Of a DNA stretch of 64,000 nucleotides, positions 45,754-56,065 are shown piece after piece. A program made the translations under genes and the position numbers. Positions within the stretch are counted from its first letter, which is position 1. Every line of letters starts with the position of its first letter. Origin of the DNA: Phycisphaeraceae bacterium (GTDB lineage: Bacteria; Planctomycetota; Phycisphaerae; Phycisphaerales; UBA1924); the NCBI GenBank assembly GCA_019636495.1, contig JAHBXL010000007.1, forward strand, positions 62,001-126,000, in the 5' to 3' direction. Under the pieces are notes generated by a model. That model ran no database searches. It worked only from the letters and a program-made list of their open reading frames with translations, and was not told where the DNA came from.

Positions 45754-45866
45754 GGCACCCTCCGAAGTTGGGGTGACTCTCAGCCGTGGGGAGCCGCCGT
45801 GTTGAGATTGAGTCGGGCGGAAAGACATGCCCACCTGAGCATTATGACATGGAAGGGCGTGGTTCG

Positions 45867-48800
45867 TCAAGGGGCGGCATTGGTCGGGCCGCCGAGGCTA
45901 ACTGCCGGCGCTGAGAACGCGGGCGCATCGCGCAGCGGGACGATGAGCGTGCATCGCAGGCCGCCGGGCTGGAAGTCCATGCTGACACTGCCGCCGAGTT
46001 CGTAACTGATCGCGCCCTCGATGAGTTCGGTGCCGAAGCCGCGGCGGGTTGGGGCGACGACGGGCGGGCCGCCGGATTCGGTCCAGACGAGTTCGACGGC
46101 ATCGAGGGGGCCCTCGGCGCCGACGTGGGCGACGATGCCCCATCGGACATGGACGCGGCCGCCCTCGCGCGAGAGCGCGCCGTACTTCACGGCGTTGGTG
46201 CACAGTTCGTTGATGGCCATGCCCATGGACTGGGCGACGCGCGGCGGGAGGACGACGGCGGGGCCGTCGATCGCGGCCTGGGAACTGGCATCCTGGCCGA
46301 AGGCTTCGAGCGTCTGTTGCACGAGGGCGCGGAGGTTGGCGCCCTCCCATCGGGTGGCGGCGAGGGCGTTGTGGAGGCGCGAGAGCGCGCGGATGCGACC
46401 GAGGAAGGACTCGCGGAACTCGGCGTAACTCGAGGTGGCGCGGCCGGATTGCTCGGCGAGGGAGATGACCGCGGCGAGGTTGTTCTTCACGCGGTGATCG
46501 AGTTCGGCCATCATGAGTTGCTGTCGCTGCTGGGCCATGCGCTGCTCGGTGATGTCGTCGCAGATCGACGCGATGGCGAAGACGTGCCCATCGGCGTCGA
46601 CGAGCGGGCTGTTGTACCACTCGCAGTAGATCTCGCGTCCATCGGCGGTGATGTTGGGGTTGGCGCTGCGGGAGCCGCCGCGGTTTTCCCTGAGGGCCTG
46701 CCAGATCTTGTCGACGTGCGGCACGGCGGCGGGCGGGAGGATGAACCGGGCGTGGCGTCCGACGGCCTGTTCGGCGGTCCATCCGAAGATGTGCTCGGCG
46801 GCGGTGTTCCACTCGGCGACGGTGAAGTCGAGATTCCAGACGATGACGCCCAGCGGGCTCTGCTGGACGAGGAGTGCGAGGCGCTGCTGGCTTTCCTTGA
46901 GACGTCGCTCGGCGGTTCGTCGCACGGTGATATCGCGCACGAGGAGGAGGGCCTGCTCCTCGGCGCAGCGGGTGACACGGACTTCCCAGTGCCGGAGGCC
47001 CCTGGGCCCCTGCACCGAGTACTCGTACATTTGGGGCGTGCCGGTGGCGATGGCGCGGTCGAGGTGGGTCATGCATCGCTCGGCGAGATCGGCGGGCATG
47101 ACCTCGCGCACTGTGCGACGGAGGAACTGGTCGGGCGGGGCGTAGAGGTCGCCGGTGTTGGGTGCGTGGAACTCGAGGTATCGGCCGTCGCGGTCGACGC
47201 GGAACATCATGTCGGGGACGGCGTTGAGGAGGTCGCGGAGGTCGGTCTCGCGTTTTCGGAGTTGCTCCTCTGCGCGTCGTCGCTCGATGGCGATTCCGAC
47301 GAGGCGAGCGGCCCAGGAGATCATGCGCAGTTCGCGCTCGCCGGGGCCGCGGACCTCGCGGTAGTACATGGCGAGCGAGCCGAGCACGCGTCCGCCCGCG
47401 CCGATGACCGGCTCGGACCAGCAGGCGCGGAGTCCGTGGGGCAGGGCGAGTTGCCTGAAATCGGCCCAGAGCGGGTCGGCGGCGATGTCGGTGACGATGA
47501 CGCGTTCGCGGCGGTGCATCGCGGTGCCGCAGGAGCCGGCGACGGGGCCGACGTGCGCGCCATCAACGCTGCGGCTGAACTCCGCGGGCAGGCTGGGGGC
47601 GGGGCCGGAGCGGATGGTCCGGCCGTCGGGATCGAGCAGGAGCACGGAGGCCATGCACTCGGGCTCGATATCTTCGAGCGTTCGGACGATGGTCTCGAGC
47701 ACGAGGTTCAGCGGCTTGTCGGCGGCGAGTTGCTCGAGGGCGCGGGCCTGGCCCGCGGCCATGCGTTCGGCGTGGCGCCGCTCGGTGATGTCGGTCATGG
47801 CGCCGATGACACGGACGGTGCGGCCTGCGTCATCCTTGAGGACATAGGCGCGGTCGAGAACGACGGCGTAGGTTCCGTCGATCTTGCGGAAGCGGTACTC
47901 GCTGGACCAGCGCTCTTCGCCGCGGGCGAGCGCCTCGACGAAACTCTCGTGGGCCTTGGCGTAGTCGCTGGGGTGGATTCGGGTTGACCATCCGTCGAGT
48001 CGGTCGCCGAGTTGGGCGATGGAGAAGCCGAACATGGACTCGACGTTGTCGCCCCAGAGGAGTCGGTCGGTTGCGGGCTCGTACTCCCACATCGCATCCG
48101 ACGTGGCGCGCAGCACGAGCCGGTATTTCTCTTCGCTGGCGCGGAGGGCGTCATCGGCGGCGCGGCGCTCGGTGATGTCCGAGATGTGGCCGTGCCAGAG
48201 CACGCCGCCATCGGGCAGGCGTTCGGGCATGGAGTGTCCCTCCAGCCAGCGCACGCCGCGATCCGGCAGGATCACGCGGTATTCCGCGCGCCACATCTCC
48301 ATGGTTTCGATGGACCTGGCCACGGCTTGGGCGACGTGCGGCACGTCGTCCGGGTGGATGCGATTCCAGGCGACGGCGGCGGTGGCGCGCAGTTCGTCGG
48401 GCGAGGCCTCGTAGATCGCGCGGGAGCCCTCGCTGGCATAGGGGAACGTGGTGGTCCCATCGGGCGCCTGCAGGTACTGGAAGATCATCCCCGGCACCTG
48501 GACGGTCAGTTTGCGGAGGAGCGCGTCGCGTTCGCGCAGCCGGGCCTCGGCGCTTTTGCGCTCGGAGATGCTGGTGATGCTGCCGCGGACCAGCACGCGG
48601 TCGCGATCTGGCAGGCGCACGAGCCGGACCTCGCAGGGAATCTCGGTGCCGTCGGCGGCGAGGTGCGTCCACTCGAACCGAGGCTCCTCGCCATCGGCCG
48701 CGCGGCGGATGAACTCCGCGCCCGCCTCCGCGGAGATGCGGCCATCGGGCTGGCGTTCGGGGCTGAGGTCGATGGGGCCGCGCCGGCGGAGGAGGTCCGG

Positions 48801-50783
48801 CGGGAGTTGGAACAGTTCTGCGGCCTGGGCGTTGAAATCCGCGAAGCGCATGGTCTCGAGGTCGAGCACCACGATGGCATCGGGAGCGGACTCGATGAGT
48901 TTGCGGTAGCGCGCCTCGCTGAGGCGGAGGTCGTGCTCGGCGCGGCGGCGATCGGTCATGTCGGTGATGCCGCCGATCATGCGGGTGGCGCGGCCGCCTG
49001 CATCGCGGTCCACGACACGTCCGCGCGACAGGACCCAGCGGTACGAGCCGTCCCGTGTTCTGATGCGGTACTCAGACTCGTACTCATCGGTCTGCCCGGC
49101 CACGGCCTGCTCCAGCAGCGCGAGCACGCGCGACCGGTCGTCGGGGTGCAGGCGGCCTTCCCAGTCGGACTCCGCCTCCGCCGCGGCGGGGTCGTCGTGC
49201 CCGAGCAGTCGCGGCCAGGTCGCGCTGAACATCGTGCGATCGGCCGCGACGTCCCATTCCCAAGCGGGGTCGGGCAGGGCTTCGAACAACGAGCGGTACT
49301 GCTGCTCGCTGTCGCGCAGCGACTGTTCCATGATCCGTCGCTCGGTGATGTCGGTGAACATGGCCAGTGCGCCGGAGAACGCTCCATCGTCGTTCAAGAT
49401 CGCGTTCGTGGCGGCCAAGGTCCAGATCTCCTTGCCGTCGGGCCGCACGAACCGGTACTCATGGTGGGCGGCGATTCCCGCCTCGCGCTCGCGCATGTGG
49501 GCGATGGTCTTCTCGCGCTCGTCGTCGGGCATGAAGTCCAGGACGGTTCTCCCGAGCATCTCCTCGGGCGTTCGGCCCAGCATCTGCGCCATGCGCTGGT
49601 TGACGAACGTTGTTCGCCAGTCGCTGCCGACAAGCCAGACGCCCTCCTGGCAGGTTTCGACGATCATGCGGTACTGGGCCTCGGACTGGCGCACCCGCGC
49701 CTCGGCCTCTCGCCGCTCGGTGATGTCCTGGCAGACGCCGATCATGCGCAGCGGGTTTCCCTCGTCGTCGCGTTCGATCCGGGCGCGCTCGTGCACCCAC
49801 CGCACCGCGCCATCGGCGCGGATGATGCGGTGCTCGATCTCGTACTCGCGCTTCCCGGCCTTCGCATCCTCGCCCGCGCGGCGCACCTGCTCGACATCGT
49901 CCGGGTGCACCATCGCGAAGAACGTCTCGACGCGGCCATCGAACTGCTCGGGCGCGAGGCCGAAGATCCGGCACGTTTCCCTGGACCACTCCAGCGCGCC
50001 GCCATCGCGCGCGTGCTCGGACACCCAACTGCCGATGCGGCCCAGTTCCTGGGCCTGCTCAAGGATCAACTCGTTCCGCTCGATCTCGCGGCGGGCCGCC
50101 TCGTGCTCGCTGACGTCAAGGAACGCGCCGACCGCGCCCGTCACCCGGCCGTCCCGGCCCGTGAGCGGCACGGCGTTGCCCAGCAACTCGCGGCGGCGGC
50201 CATCGTCGAACACCAACTCCTCCTGAAACCCGCGGACCTCCTGCCCGGTCCGGGCAGCGCGCTGCACGGGCAGGTCCTCGGGCGCGAGTTCGCGGCCGCG
50301 TGCGAGCACCCTGAACCCACGCGGACGGTCTCCGCTGGGCGCCGACATGGACAGATTCACGATCTCCTGCTGGCCGAGCATCTCGCGTCCGGCGCGGTTG
50401 CCCTCGATCACGCGGCACTCGGGATCGCGGGCGATCCACACGGCCAGGGGCACGGCGTCGAGCACGGCCTCGAGTTCGCGGGCGCGCTCATCGGACTCGG
50501 CGCGGGCGCGCGTGAGACGGACCAGCGGCCGCGCGATCAGAAGATACAGCACGAACGAGGTCAGGACGATCCACCCCGTGCCCTTCCACACCTCGACGAT
50601 GTTCTCGACGGAGCGCTCGAGATCGAGCGAGTGCAGCACGCGGTCGGAGCCCCAGATCCACGCGAGCGCGACGAGGCAGTAGCCCGCCGCGATCAGGCAC
50701 GCCGTCTGCCGCGGCCGCTCGGGGCGGCCGATGCGTGTGAACGCGCCCAGAAGCCCCGACGCCCCGCGCGTCTCCGTGTTCAT
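45867..50783 (-). CDS. Giant multi-PAS/GAF HWE-family sensor histidine kinase
   Basis: This 1638-residue membrane-linked kinase has two helices near the N-terminus (about 28-46 and 70-88). About nine PAS/PAC units and one GAF domain follow; most PAS/PAC units end in TDITERR-type PAC motifs, and the GAF ([20 protein letters not shown]) lies before the last two PAS units. The C-terminal catalytic part is of the HWE type: H-box [18 protein letters not shown]-box [14 protein letters not shown], and the diagnostic W-x-E as WTESGGPPV, then [10 protein letters not shown]. It is the likely kinase for the downstream single-domain response regulator. Several internal sensors suggest integration of signals; ligands are unknown. 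ATG 50783 has GGAGGAGG 5-6 nt upstream. It is one of the largest genes here. Confidence 0.93.
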   Translation of the reverse strand: MNTETRGASGLLGAFTRIGRPERPRQTACLIAAGYCLVALAWIWGSDRVLHSLDLERSVENIVEVWKGTGWIVLTSFVLYLLIARPLVRLTRARAESDERARELEAVLDAVPLAVWIARDPECRVIEGNRAGREMLGQQEIVNLSMSAPSGDRPRGFRVLARGRELAPEDLPVQRAARTGQEVRGFQEELVFDDGRRRELLGNAVPLTGRDGRVTGAVGAFLDVSEHEAARREIERNELILEQAQELGRIGSWVSEHARDGGALEWSRETCRIFGLAPEQFDGRVETFFAMVHPDDVEQVRRAGEDAKAGKREYEIEHRIIRADGAVRWVHERARIERDDEGNPLRMIGVCQDITERREAEARVRQSEAQYRMIVETCQEGVWLVGSDWRTTFVNQRMAQMLGRTPEEMLGRTVLDFMPDDEREKTIAHMREREAGIAAHHEYRFVRPDGKEIWTLAATNAILNDDGAFSGALAMFTDITERRIMEQSLRDSEQQYRSLFEALPDPAWEWDVAADRTMFSATWPRLLGHDDPAAAEAESDWEGRLHPDDRSRVLALLEQAVAGQTDEYESEYRIRTRDGSYRWVLSRGRVVDRDAGGRATRMIGGITDMTDRRRAEHDLRLSEARYRKLIESAPDAIVVLDLETMRFADFNAQAAELFQLPPDLLRRRGPIDLSPERQPDGRISAEAGAEFIRRAADGEEPRFEWTHLAADGTEIPCEVRLVRLPDRDRVLVRGSITSISERKSAEARLRERDALLRKLTVQVPGMIFQYLQAPDGTTTFPYASEGSRAIYEASPDELRATAAVAWNRIHPDDVPHVAQAVARSIETMEMWRAEYRVILPDRGVRWLEGHSMPERLPDGGVLWHGHISDITERRAADDALRASEEKYRLVLRATSDAMWEYEPATDRLLWGDNVESMFGFSIAQLGDRLDGWSTRIHPSDYAKAHESFVEALARGEERWSSEYRFRKIDGTYAVVLDRAYVLKDDAGRTVRVIGAMTDITERRHAERMAAGQARALEQLAADKPLNLVLETIVRTLEDIEPECMASVLLLDPDGRTIRSGPAPSLPAEFSRSVDGAHVGPVAGSCGTAMHRRERVIVTDIAADPLWADFRQLALPHGLRACWSEPVIGAGGRVLGSLAMYYREVRGPGERELRMISWAARLVGIAIERRRAEEQLRKRETDLRDLLNAVPDMMFRVDRDGRYLEFHAPNTGDLYAPPDQFLRRTVREVMPADLAERCMTHLDRAIATGTPQMYEYSVQGPRGLRHWEVRVTRCAEEQALLLVRDITVRRTAERRLKESQQRLALLVQQSPLGVIVWNLDFTVAEWNTAAEHIFGWTAEQAVGRHARFILPPAAVPHVDKIWQALRENRGGSRSANPNITADGREIYCEWYNSPLVDADGHVFAIASICDDITEQRMAQQRQQLMMAELDHRVKNNLAAVISLAEQSGRATSSYAEFRESFLGRIRALSRLHNALAATRWEGANLRALVQQTLEAFGQDASSQAAIDGPAVVLPPRVAQSMGMAINELCTNAVKYGALSREGGRVHVRWGIVAHVGAEGPLDAVELVWTESGGPPVVAPTRRGFGTELIEGAISYELGGSVSMDFQPGGLRCTLIVPLRDAPAFSAPAVSLGGPTNAAP

Positions 50784-50797
50784 GGCGACCTCCTCCG

Positions 50798-50892
50798 CCC
50801 CCCACCCTCCTCACCACCCGCCCCCCCACCCTCCTCACCACCCGCCCCACCACCCTCCTCACCACCCGCCCCACCACTCGCCCCACCACTCG
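50798..50892. repeat. 24-bp / 12-bp minisatellite upstream of the sensor kinase
   Basis: Three units of 23-24 bp (50798-50820, 50821-50844, 50845-50868) built on CACCCTCCTCACCACCCG are followed by two exact 12-bp copies of CCCCACCACTCG (50869-50892). On the minus strand each long unit contains GAGGAGG, the core of a ribosome binding site, and the array ends 14 bp before the kinase ATG. Confidence 0.8.
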
Positions 50893-51026
50893 CCTCGGTT
50901 GCCCGTGGCCCGGCCCCGCGGCGACGGCGAGAGAGCGTTCGGCCCTGCGACTGCCCAGCGTACTATGTTTTTATCCCTGCGGGAACCGCCGCGGGGTGTG
51001 CACGACCCTTCATCTGGATGCGCCCC

Positions 51027-52133
51027 ATGCCCACCGACATCGCCGCGATCCTCGGTCCCGAAGCCAAGAGCCTGCTTGGATACGAGTCCAAGACGGTGAG
51101 CAGGGGCACACTGCACCTGCCCGGGCCGGATTTCATCGATCGGGTGTTCAGCCAGACGGACCGCTCGCCGGTGGTGCTGCGGAACTTTCAGACGATCCTG
51201 AACCACGGCCGGCTCGCCGGGACGGGGTATGTGAGCATTCTGCCGGTCGATCAGGGCATCGAGCACTCTGCGGGAGCGAGTTTTGCGCCGAATCCGGAGT
51301 ACTTTGATCCTGAGAACATCGTTCGGCTGGCGATCGAGGGCGGGTGCAACGCGGTGGCGAGCACGATCGGCGTGCTCGGCGCGGTGTCGCGGAAGTACGC
51401 CCACAAGGTCCCGTTCCTGGTGAAGTTCAACCACAACGAGATGCTGACGTTTCCCAACGCGTTCAAGCAGTCGTACTTCGGGAGCGTGCGGCAGTGCTAC
51501 GAGATGGGGGCGGTGGCGGTGGGCGCGACGATCTACTTCGGCAGCGACACCTCGCGCGAGGAGATCGCGTATGTGTCGGACATGTTCGAGGAGGCGCACT
51601 CGTATGGCCTGGTGACGGTGCTGTGGTGCTACACGCGCAACAACGCGTTCAAGGTCAAGGGGGCGGACGGGAAGAGCACCGACTATCACGCGAGCGCGGA
51701 CCTGACGGGGCAGGCCAACCACCTCGGTGTGACGATCAAGGCGGACATCATCAAGCAGAAACTCCCGACCAACAACGGGGGCTACGCCGCGTTGAACACC
51801 GGCGGCTCTTCATACGGCAAGTGGGACAAGCGCGTGTACACGCAACTGGCCGGGAGCGATGAGGCGGGTCATGGCGGGCACCCCATTGATCTGTGCCGCT
51901 ACCAGATCCTGAACTGCTACATGGGCCGCATCCCGCTGATCAACTCGGGAGGGGAGAGCAAGGGCGCGGGCGACCTGGCGGAGGCGATCACGACGGCGGT
52001 GATCAACAAGCGCGCGGGCGGCATGGGGTTGATCTCGGGCCGCAAGGCCTTCCAGCGGCCGATGAAGGACGGCGCGGCGTTGCTGCAGGCGATCCAGGAT
52101 GTGTATCTGGATAAGAGCGTGACGGTGGCGTGA
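51027..52133 (+). CDS. fbaB: Class I fructose-bisphosphate aldolase (FbaB/DhnA type)
   Basis: This 368-residue Schiff-base aldolase of the FbaB/archaeal type interconverts fructose 1,6-bisphosphate and triose phosphates. It is close to E. coli FbaB along its length: [59 protein letters not shown] and [14 protein letters not shown] Lys in the IIKQKLP region is a candidate Schiff-base residue (inference). An insert near residue 270 ([15 protein letters not shown]) and a polar piece near 205 lengthen it slightly. ATG 51027 aligns with the FbaB start; an in-frame ATG three codons earlier (51018) is possible. Confidence 0.95.
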   Translation: MPTDIAAILGPEAKSLLGYESKTVSRGTLHLPGPDFIDRVFSQTDRSPVVLRNFQTILNHGRLAGTGYVSILPVDQGIEHSAGASFAPNPEYFDPENIVRLAIEGGCNAVASTIGVLGAVSRKYAHKVPFLVKFNHNEMLTFPNAFKQSYFGSVRQCYEMGAVAVGATIYFGSDTSREEIAYVSDMFEEAHSYGLVTVLWCYTRNNAFKVKGADGKSTDYHASADLTGQANHLGVTIKADIIKQKLPTNNGGYAALNTGGSSYGKWDKRVYTQLAGSDEAGHGGHPIDLCRYQILNCYMGRIPLINSGGESKGAGDLAEAITTAVINKRAGGMGLISGRKAFQRPMKDGAALLQAIQDVYLDKSVTVA

Positions 52134-52147
52134 GTGTGCGGGCGGCA

Positions 52148-54799
52148 TCAGCGCGCCGATGCCGGCACGTGCCATGTGCTCCCATCGATGAGCAGGACGT
52201 CCTCCGACCTTCCCCATCGCACGCGGTTGGCATAGTTTGCCCGAGCCGCATCGATCTCGATCGTGGCCAGACACTCCGAGCGATCGAGGCTCCACACGCG
52301 CGTCGTCCCATCGCCCGCGCCCGAGAGCAGACGCTTTCCCGCGCTGTCAAAGTCGAGTGAGACCAGCCAGTTGGAGTGACCGCTCAGGCGGGCCGTTTGA
52401 CGAGCGGCCCCGGCATCAAGAATGACCACGTCGCCTGTCGAGGTTCCAACGGCGACACGACTTCCATCGGGGAAAATGGCGACCGATAGGCCGCCCTCGC
52501 AGTCCGGCGACAACACGGTCGCGGGTCGGCCGGTCTGGGTCAATCGGACCAGCAGCACGCCGCGAGTGCTGTGATCCGCACTCGGAACCCACGCATCGCA
52601 GAGTGCCAGCAGATCATTGCGCCAGTCGGCCCAGTCCCAGTCGCTGTGGCGGTTGACAACAAATGGGATGATCGCCGACGCCACCGGCGTCGCGGCGGAA
52701 TCGGCCATGTCGAATGTCAGCAGTTGGGTGCGTGCGGCGCCGGAGGAATCGGGCACGATCAGCATCAATTGGCCGGTGGTGCGGTTCCACACGGCCAGGT
52801 CGGTCTTATGAGGCAGCCGAGCAAGGACCCGGCCGTCTGCCGAAGCTCGAATGACGACTTCCCCGGCCGCATCGTCGAGCAGCGCCAGCCGGTCTTTGAG
52901 CCGATCGAAGGCGATCACGCGTTGACCATCGGTCGGCCACGGAGCGGCTACAGGAGCCAGGTCCGGCAGGGCCGCGTGCCATACCGCGGCGTCGGATTGC
53001 AGGACGGCTGCCCCATTCTGTGCGATTCCGCGGAACGCCGTGCCGCTCAGCCTGGCGATCGGGCCATGATCAAGGAACCGCCCCCCGTCACGAGTCAGCC
53101 TGGTCAGGCTCTCATCTTCGCCGAGCCGCTGCATGAGCGTCCGCAGCCTCTGCACGCGGAACCGCACCCGTTCGTCGCTCTCATCGCCGATGAGACGGAG
53201 GAGCCACAGTGATCGCAGCGCCGTATAGGCGTGGGGCCGCGCATCGGCGTAGCGCTCCTGCCCGATCAACAAGTTCGCGAGCGCATCGCTGGAGATGAAC
53301 CGCACGACGGCGGCGATGTTCCGTTCTCCACCAGAGCGTCCGCCGCGCTGGTGCTCGCCCACGTCGTCAAGCAAAGACTCGTGCGCGGCGATGGACTCGT
53401 CGATCTTCCCGACCGCCGCGAGCCCGTGTGCCTCAATGCAGCGGTTGAAGAAGCCCGCGGCTTCGCTTGAGGCCGGGTTCTCAGACTCATCGATCCCGGC
53501 CCGACCGAGCCGTCCCGCCCCCGGGCCAAGTGTCGCGCCGACAAACGTTGTGAACAGTTGAATGGCGGCCGCGGACTCCCCGGCCCGCTGCCGTTGCGCC
53601 GTGACCGCCTGATCGGCCGAGGCGCGGCTGATGCGGGCCTGAGTGGTCTGCCAGGCCGCGATCCCGCCCCCGATGCCGATGGTCGCGGCGAGCGCGAGGC
53701 CCGCGGCGACCGGGCCGCGGTTGCGCGCAAGGAACTTGCGGAACAGGTAGGCGCGTGACTCCGGAACCGCTTCGAGTGGCCGACCATCGAGGTACCGGCG
53801 CACGTCCGCCGCCAGTGAATCCGCGCTGGCGTAGCGGCGGGAGCGGTCCTTTCGGAGGGCCTTGAGGGGGATCCACTCCAGTTCCCGCCGCAACTCTCCC
53901 GCGATCTTTTCCCGCTCGGCCTGGCGGGCCCGAGCGATCTCGGCGCCTGTGCTCTGGTCGGCGGTGCTCAGTTTCGTGCTCGGCCTGGGCGGTTCGACTT
54001 CGCGGATGATGCGGCGGATCTCGTCGTAGCCGGCGGCGCGGAGCGTCCTGGGATCGAACGGCAGCGTGCCGCTGAGCAGCTCGTAGAGCACCACGCCCAG
54101 CGAGTACACGTCGCTCCGCGTGTCGATATCGGTGGCGCCCATCTCGGCCTGCTCGGGCGACATGTACTCGGGCGTGCCGATCAGTTGCCCGTGTTCGGTG
54201 AAGATCGTCTTATCGGTGAGCGTGTGGCTGATGGCCTTGGCGACGCCGAAGTCGATGACTTTGACAATTGGCGTGTGCTCTTCATCGCCCGGCACGACGA
54301 GGATGTTGCTGGGCTTGATGTCGCGGTGGATGATCCCCTTCATGTGCGCGTGCTGCACGGCCTCGCACACGGGGATGAACAGCTCGAGGCGCTCCTTGAT
54401 CGTGAGCCGGTGCCGGTCGGCGAAGGTCGTGATCGGCTCGCCCTTGACGTGCTCCATTACGAAGTAGGGGCGGCCGGTCGGCGTTATGCCTCCATCGAGC
54501 ACGCGCGCGACGTTGGGATGGTCCATCACCGCCAGCGCCTGCCGCTCCTGCTCGAAGCGCGCGACCACGGCCTTGGAGTCCATTCCCGGCTTGATGACCT
54601 TCAGCGCGACGCGCAGCACCATCGGCTCTCGACGCTCGGCCAGCCACACCACGCCGAACCCGCCCTCGCCGATGACCTCCAGCAGGCGATAGGGACCGAT
54701 CGACTCGCCGGGGCGCTCGCCCGTCATGCTCGCGCCGGCGCGGTGCGCGCCGCCGTGATCGGGCGGCAGGGCGCTGGTTGTGGTCTGTTCGTCACACAC
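52148..54799 (-). CDS. Serine/threonine protein kinase with C-terminal beta-propeller-like sensor
   Basis: The kinase domain (about residues 35-335) is complete: GEGGFGVVWLAE, LKVIKPGMD (ATP Lys), HRDIKPSNILV, DFGVAK and GTPEYMSPEQAE. A membrane helix (about 390-412, VAAGLALAATIGIGGGIAAW) precedes a helical stalk and an extracytoplasmic beta domain with WD40-like blades near the end (VSLDFDSAGKRLLSGAGDGT). This is the usual planctomycete Hanks-type receptor kinase design. GTG at 54799 has GAGG 8 nt upstream; ATG at 54727, giving 24 fewer residues, is the alternative. Signal and substrates are unknown. Confidence 0.92.
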   Translation of the reverse strand: MCDEQTTTSALPPDHGGAHRAGASMTGERPGESIGPYRLLEVIGEGGFGVVWLAERREPMVLRVALKVIKPGMDSKAVVARFEQERQALAVMDHPNVARVLDGGITPTGRPYFVMEHVKGEPITTFADRHRLTIKERLELFIPVCEAVQHAHMKGIIHRDIKPSNILVVPGDEEHTPIVKVIDFGVAKAISHTLTDKTIFTEHGQLIGTPEYMSPEQAEMGATDIDTRSDVYSLGVVLYELLSGTLPFDPRTLRAAGYDEIRRIIREVEPPRPSTKLSTADQSTGAEIARARQAEREKIAGELRRELEWIPLKALRKDRSRRYASADSLAADVRRYLDGRPLEAVPESRAYLFRKFLARNRGPVAAGLALAATIGIGGGIAAWQTTQARISRASADQAVTAQRQRAGESAAAIQLFTTFVGATLGPGAGRLGRAGIDESENPASSEAAGFFNRCIEAHGLAAVGKIDESIAAHESLLDDVGEHQRGGRSGGERNIAAVVRFISSDALANLLIGQERYADARPHAYTALRSLWLLRLIGDESDERVRFRVQRLRTLMQRLGEDESLTRLTRDGGRFLDHGPIARLSGTAFRGIAQNGAAVLQSDAAVWHAALPDLAPVAAPWPTDGQRVIAFDRLKDRLALLDDAAGEVVIRASADGRVLARLPHKTDLAVWNRTTGQLMLIVPDSSGAARTQLLTFDMADSAATPVASAIIPFVVNRHSDWDWADWRNDLLALCDAWVPSADHSTRGVLLVRLTQTGRPATVLSPDCEGGLSVAIFPDGSRVAVGTSTGDVVILDAGAARQTARLSGHSNWLVSLDFDSAGKRLLSGAGDGTTRVWSLDRSECLATIEIDAARANYANRVRWGRSEDVLLIDGSTWHVPASAR

Positions 54800-54926
54800 G
54801 CGGAGAGCCTCGCATGCGGGGCAGTCTACCGGTGGAAGCGATCGCGCACAAGATTTGATGCCGCGAGACCTCACGGCTCCGAAGTGGAAGGCTGCTCGTG
54901 AAGCACGCCGCCGGCGGCGGGAACGT

Positions 54927-55964
54927 CTACCGGCTTGGCTTGAGCAGGTCCTGAAGCGGCACGTCGATCGACCCTGTCCAGAATGAGTCGCGGACGAGGT
55001 CTTCAAATGATGCGCTGCGCGAGCCACTGATTCGGACTCGGGCACGCTGCGCGAACCGGGAATCCTCCAGCACGTGCGCGGGCAATGCATCGACGTAGTA
55101 ACTCGCGCTCGCGGGCGGTGCCCAAGTCTGGCGGTAGTCGACCGTCTGCTTGTGAATCGTCCGGCCGCCGTCGATGATCTCGACCGTCGCGCAGCACGCA
55201 TGGCGGTCGAGAAACGGTGCGATCGCATCGGTCCGGGAGAGGCTGATCCACATCGCGGTGCGCGCCGGGTCGCCCTGGTTCTTGCCGATCAATATTGCCG
55301 TCGCCTCGAGCACCGCATTGTCGAACTCCGGATCGTTCACGGCGGTCATCGATTGCTCGATGCTGTCGACCGATGCAACTGGGACCGTGACCTCGCCGCG
55401 CCATGAGCGCACGCCGCGTTCATTCAAGTCCAACCCGTGCGCCTCGAGGCGTACCTCGAAGGCCACCTGGGTCATATCCGATGGGAGCCTTCCCACGGGC
55501 ATGAAGCGCGTTCTTTGCCGTTCACTGTCGGCGCCGAGTGCGCACTCCATGTAGAGCACGTGGGCAGACGCCTCGGTGCCCTCCGGCAGTTTCGGTCGCA
55601 CTTTGACTCTGCCCGATTGTCCGAGCCAGAGCGGTGCGCGTAGAGAGATTGCAAACGGTCGATCGACGGGCCACCTGCCCCGTGCGGCGATCACTCTGCT
55701 CTTTAGGACCGCCGCGGCGATTTCCGCATCGGTGAGCAGCCCTTTCAACAACCGGCTTCGTAGTTCCTTGGACGCGGGGTGTTCGGTCCAAGTGCTGTGT
55801 TGCTTGTCGAAGACCCACTCCGCTCCGGCCTCTGGGAGCGCCTTGATGAGGCCTTCGTTCGTCGCCGCGGCCATGGCGTGGGGCGTTTCGCTTGCGGGCG
55901 GGTCTACGACCATCGCCGGGCCTGAGCAGGCAATCAATGCGCACATCGTCATGATGGTCAACAT
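54927..55964 (-). CDS. Lipoprotein of unknown function
   Basis: The 345-residue protein has a short signal peptide with a lipobox (LIACSG, about Cys13). The mature part has helical then beta-rich stretches (PFAISLRAPLWLGQSGRVKV, QVAFEVRLEAHGLDLNERGV, VDYRQTWAPPASASYYVDAL). No family is recognised. GGAGG lies 8 nt before ATG 55964, which decides the start. Third codon positions look less GC-saturated than in flanking genes, which may mark later acquisition (eye estimate). It sits between the receptor kinase and the efflux adaptor without evident linkage to either. Confidence 0.7.
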   Translation of the reverse strand: MLTIMTMCALIACSGPAMVVDPPASETPHAMAAATNEGLIKALPEAGAEWVFDKQHSTWTEHPASKELRSRLLKGLLTDAEIAAAVLKSRVIAARGRWPVDRPFAISLRAPLWLGQSGRVKVRPKLPEGTEASAHVLYMECALGADSERQRTRFMPVGRLPSDMTQVAFEVRLEAHGLDLNERGVRSWRGEVTVPVASVDSIEQSMTAVNDPEFDNAVLEATAILIGKNQGDPARTAMWISLSRTDAIAPFLDRHACCATVEIIDGGRTIHKQTVDYRQTWAPPASASYYVDALPAHVLEDSRFAQRARVRISGSRSASFEDLVRDSFWTGSIDVPLQDLLKPSR

Positions 55965-56065
55965 TGTCGACCCTCCAGCCGAGCAGGGCACAGAGCCCCG
56001 TCCGATGAGTACCGCTGACCGGCGGCTACGCTGCACGCCCTCTTGTCGGTCGGCCCCCGATGTGA

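Noticed and set aside
50798-50892. CRISPR-like array
   Set aside because: Units are contiguous without spacers and no cas genes are present; it is a simple minisatellite.
48012-52133. Plus-strand open frame of more than 1300 codons running through the sensor kinase into the aldolase
   Set aside because: Only its end, from 51027, is real (the aldolase). The rest is the antisense of the PAS kinase; very high GC removes stops from the opposite strand and the translated text is low-complexity Arg/His/Ala.
54927-55964. Horizontal gene transfer of the lipoprotein gene
   Set aside because: The lower GC at third positions is only an impression by eye; without a codon-use calculation it is kept as a remark in the feature and not as a finding.
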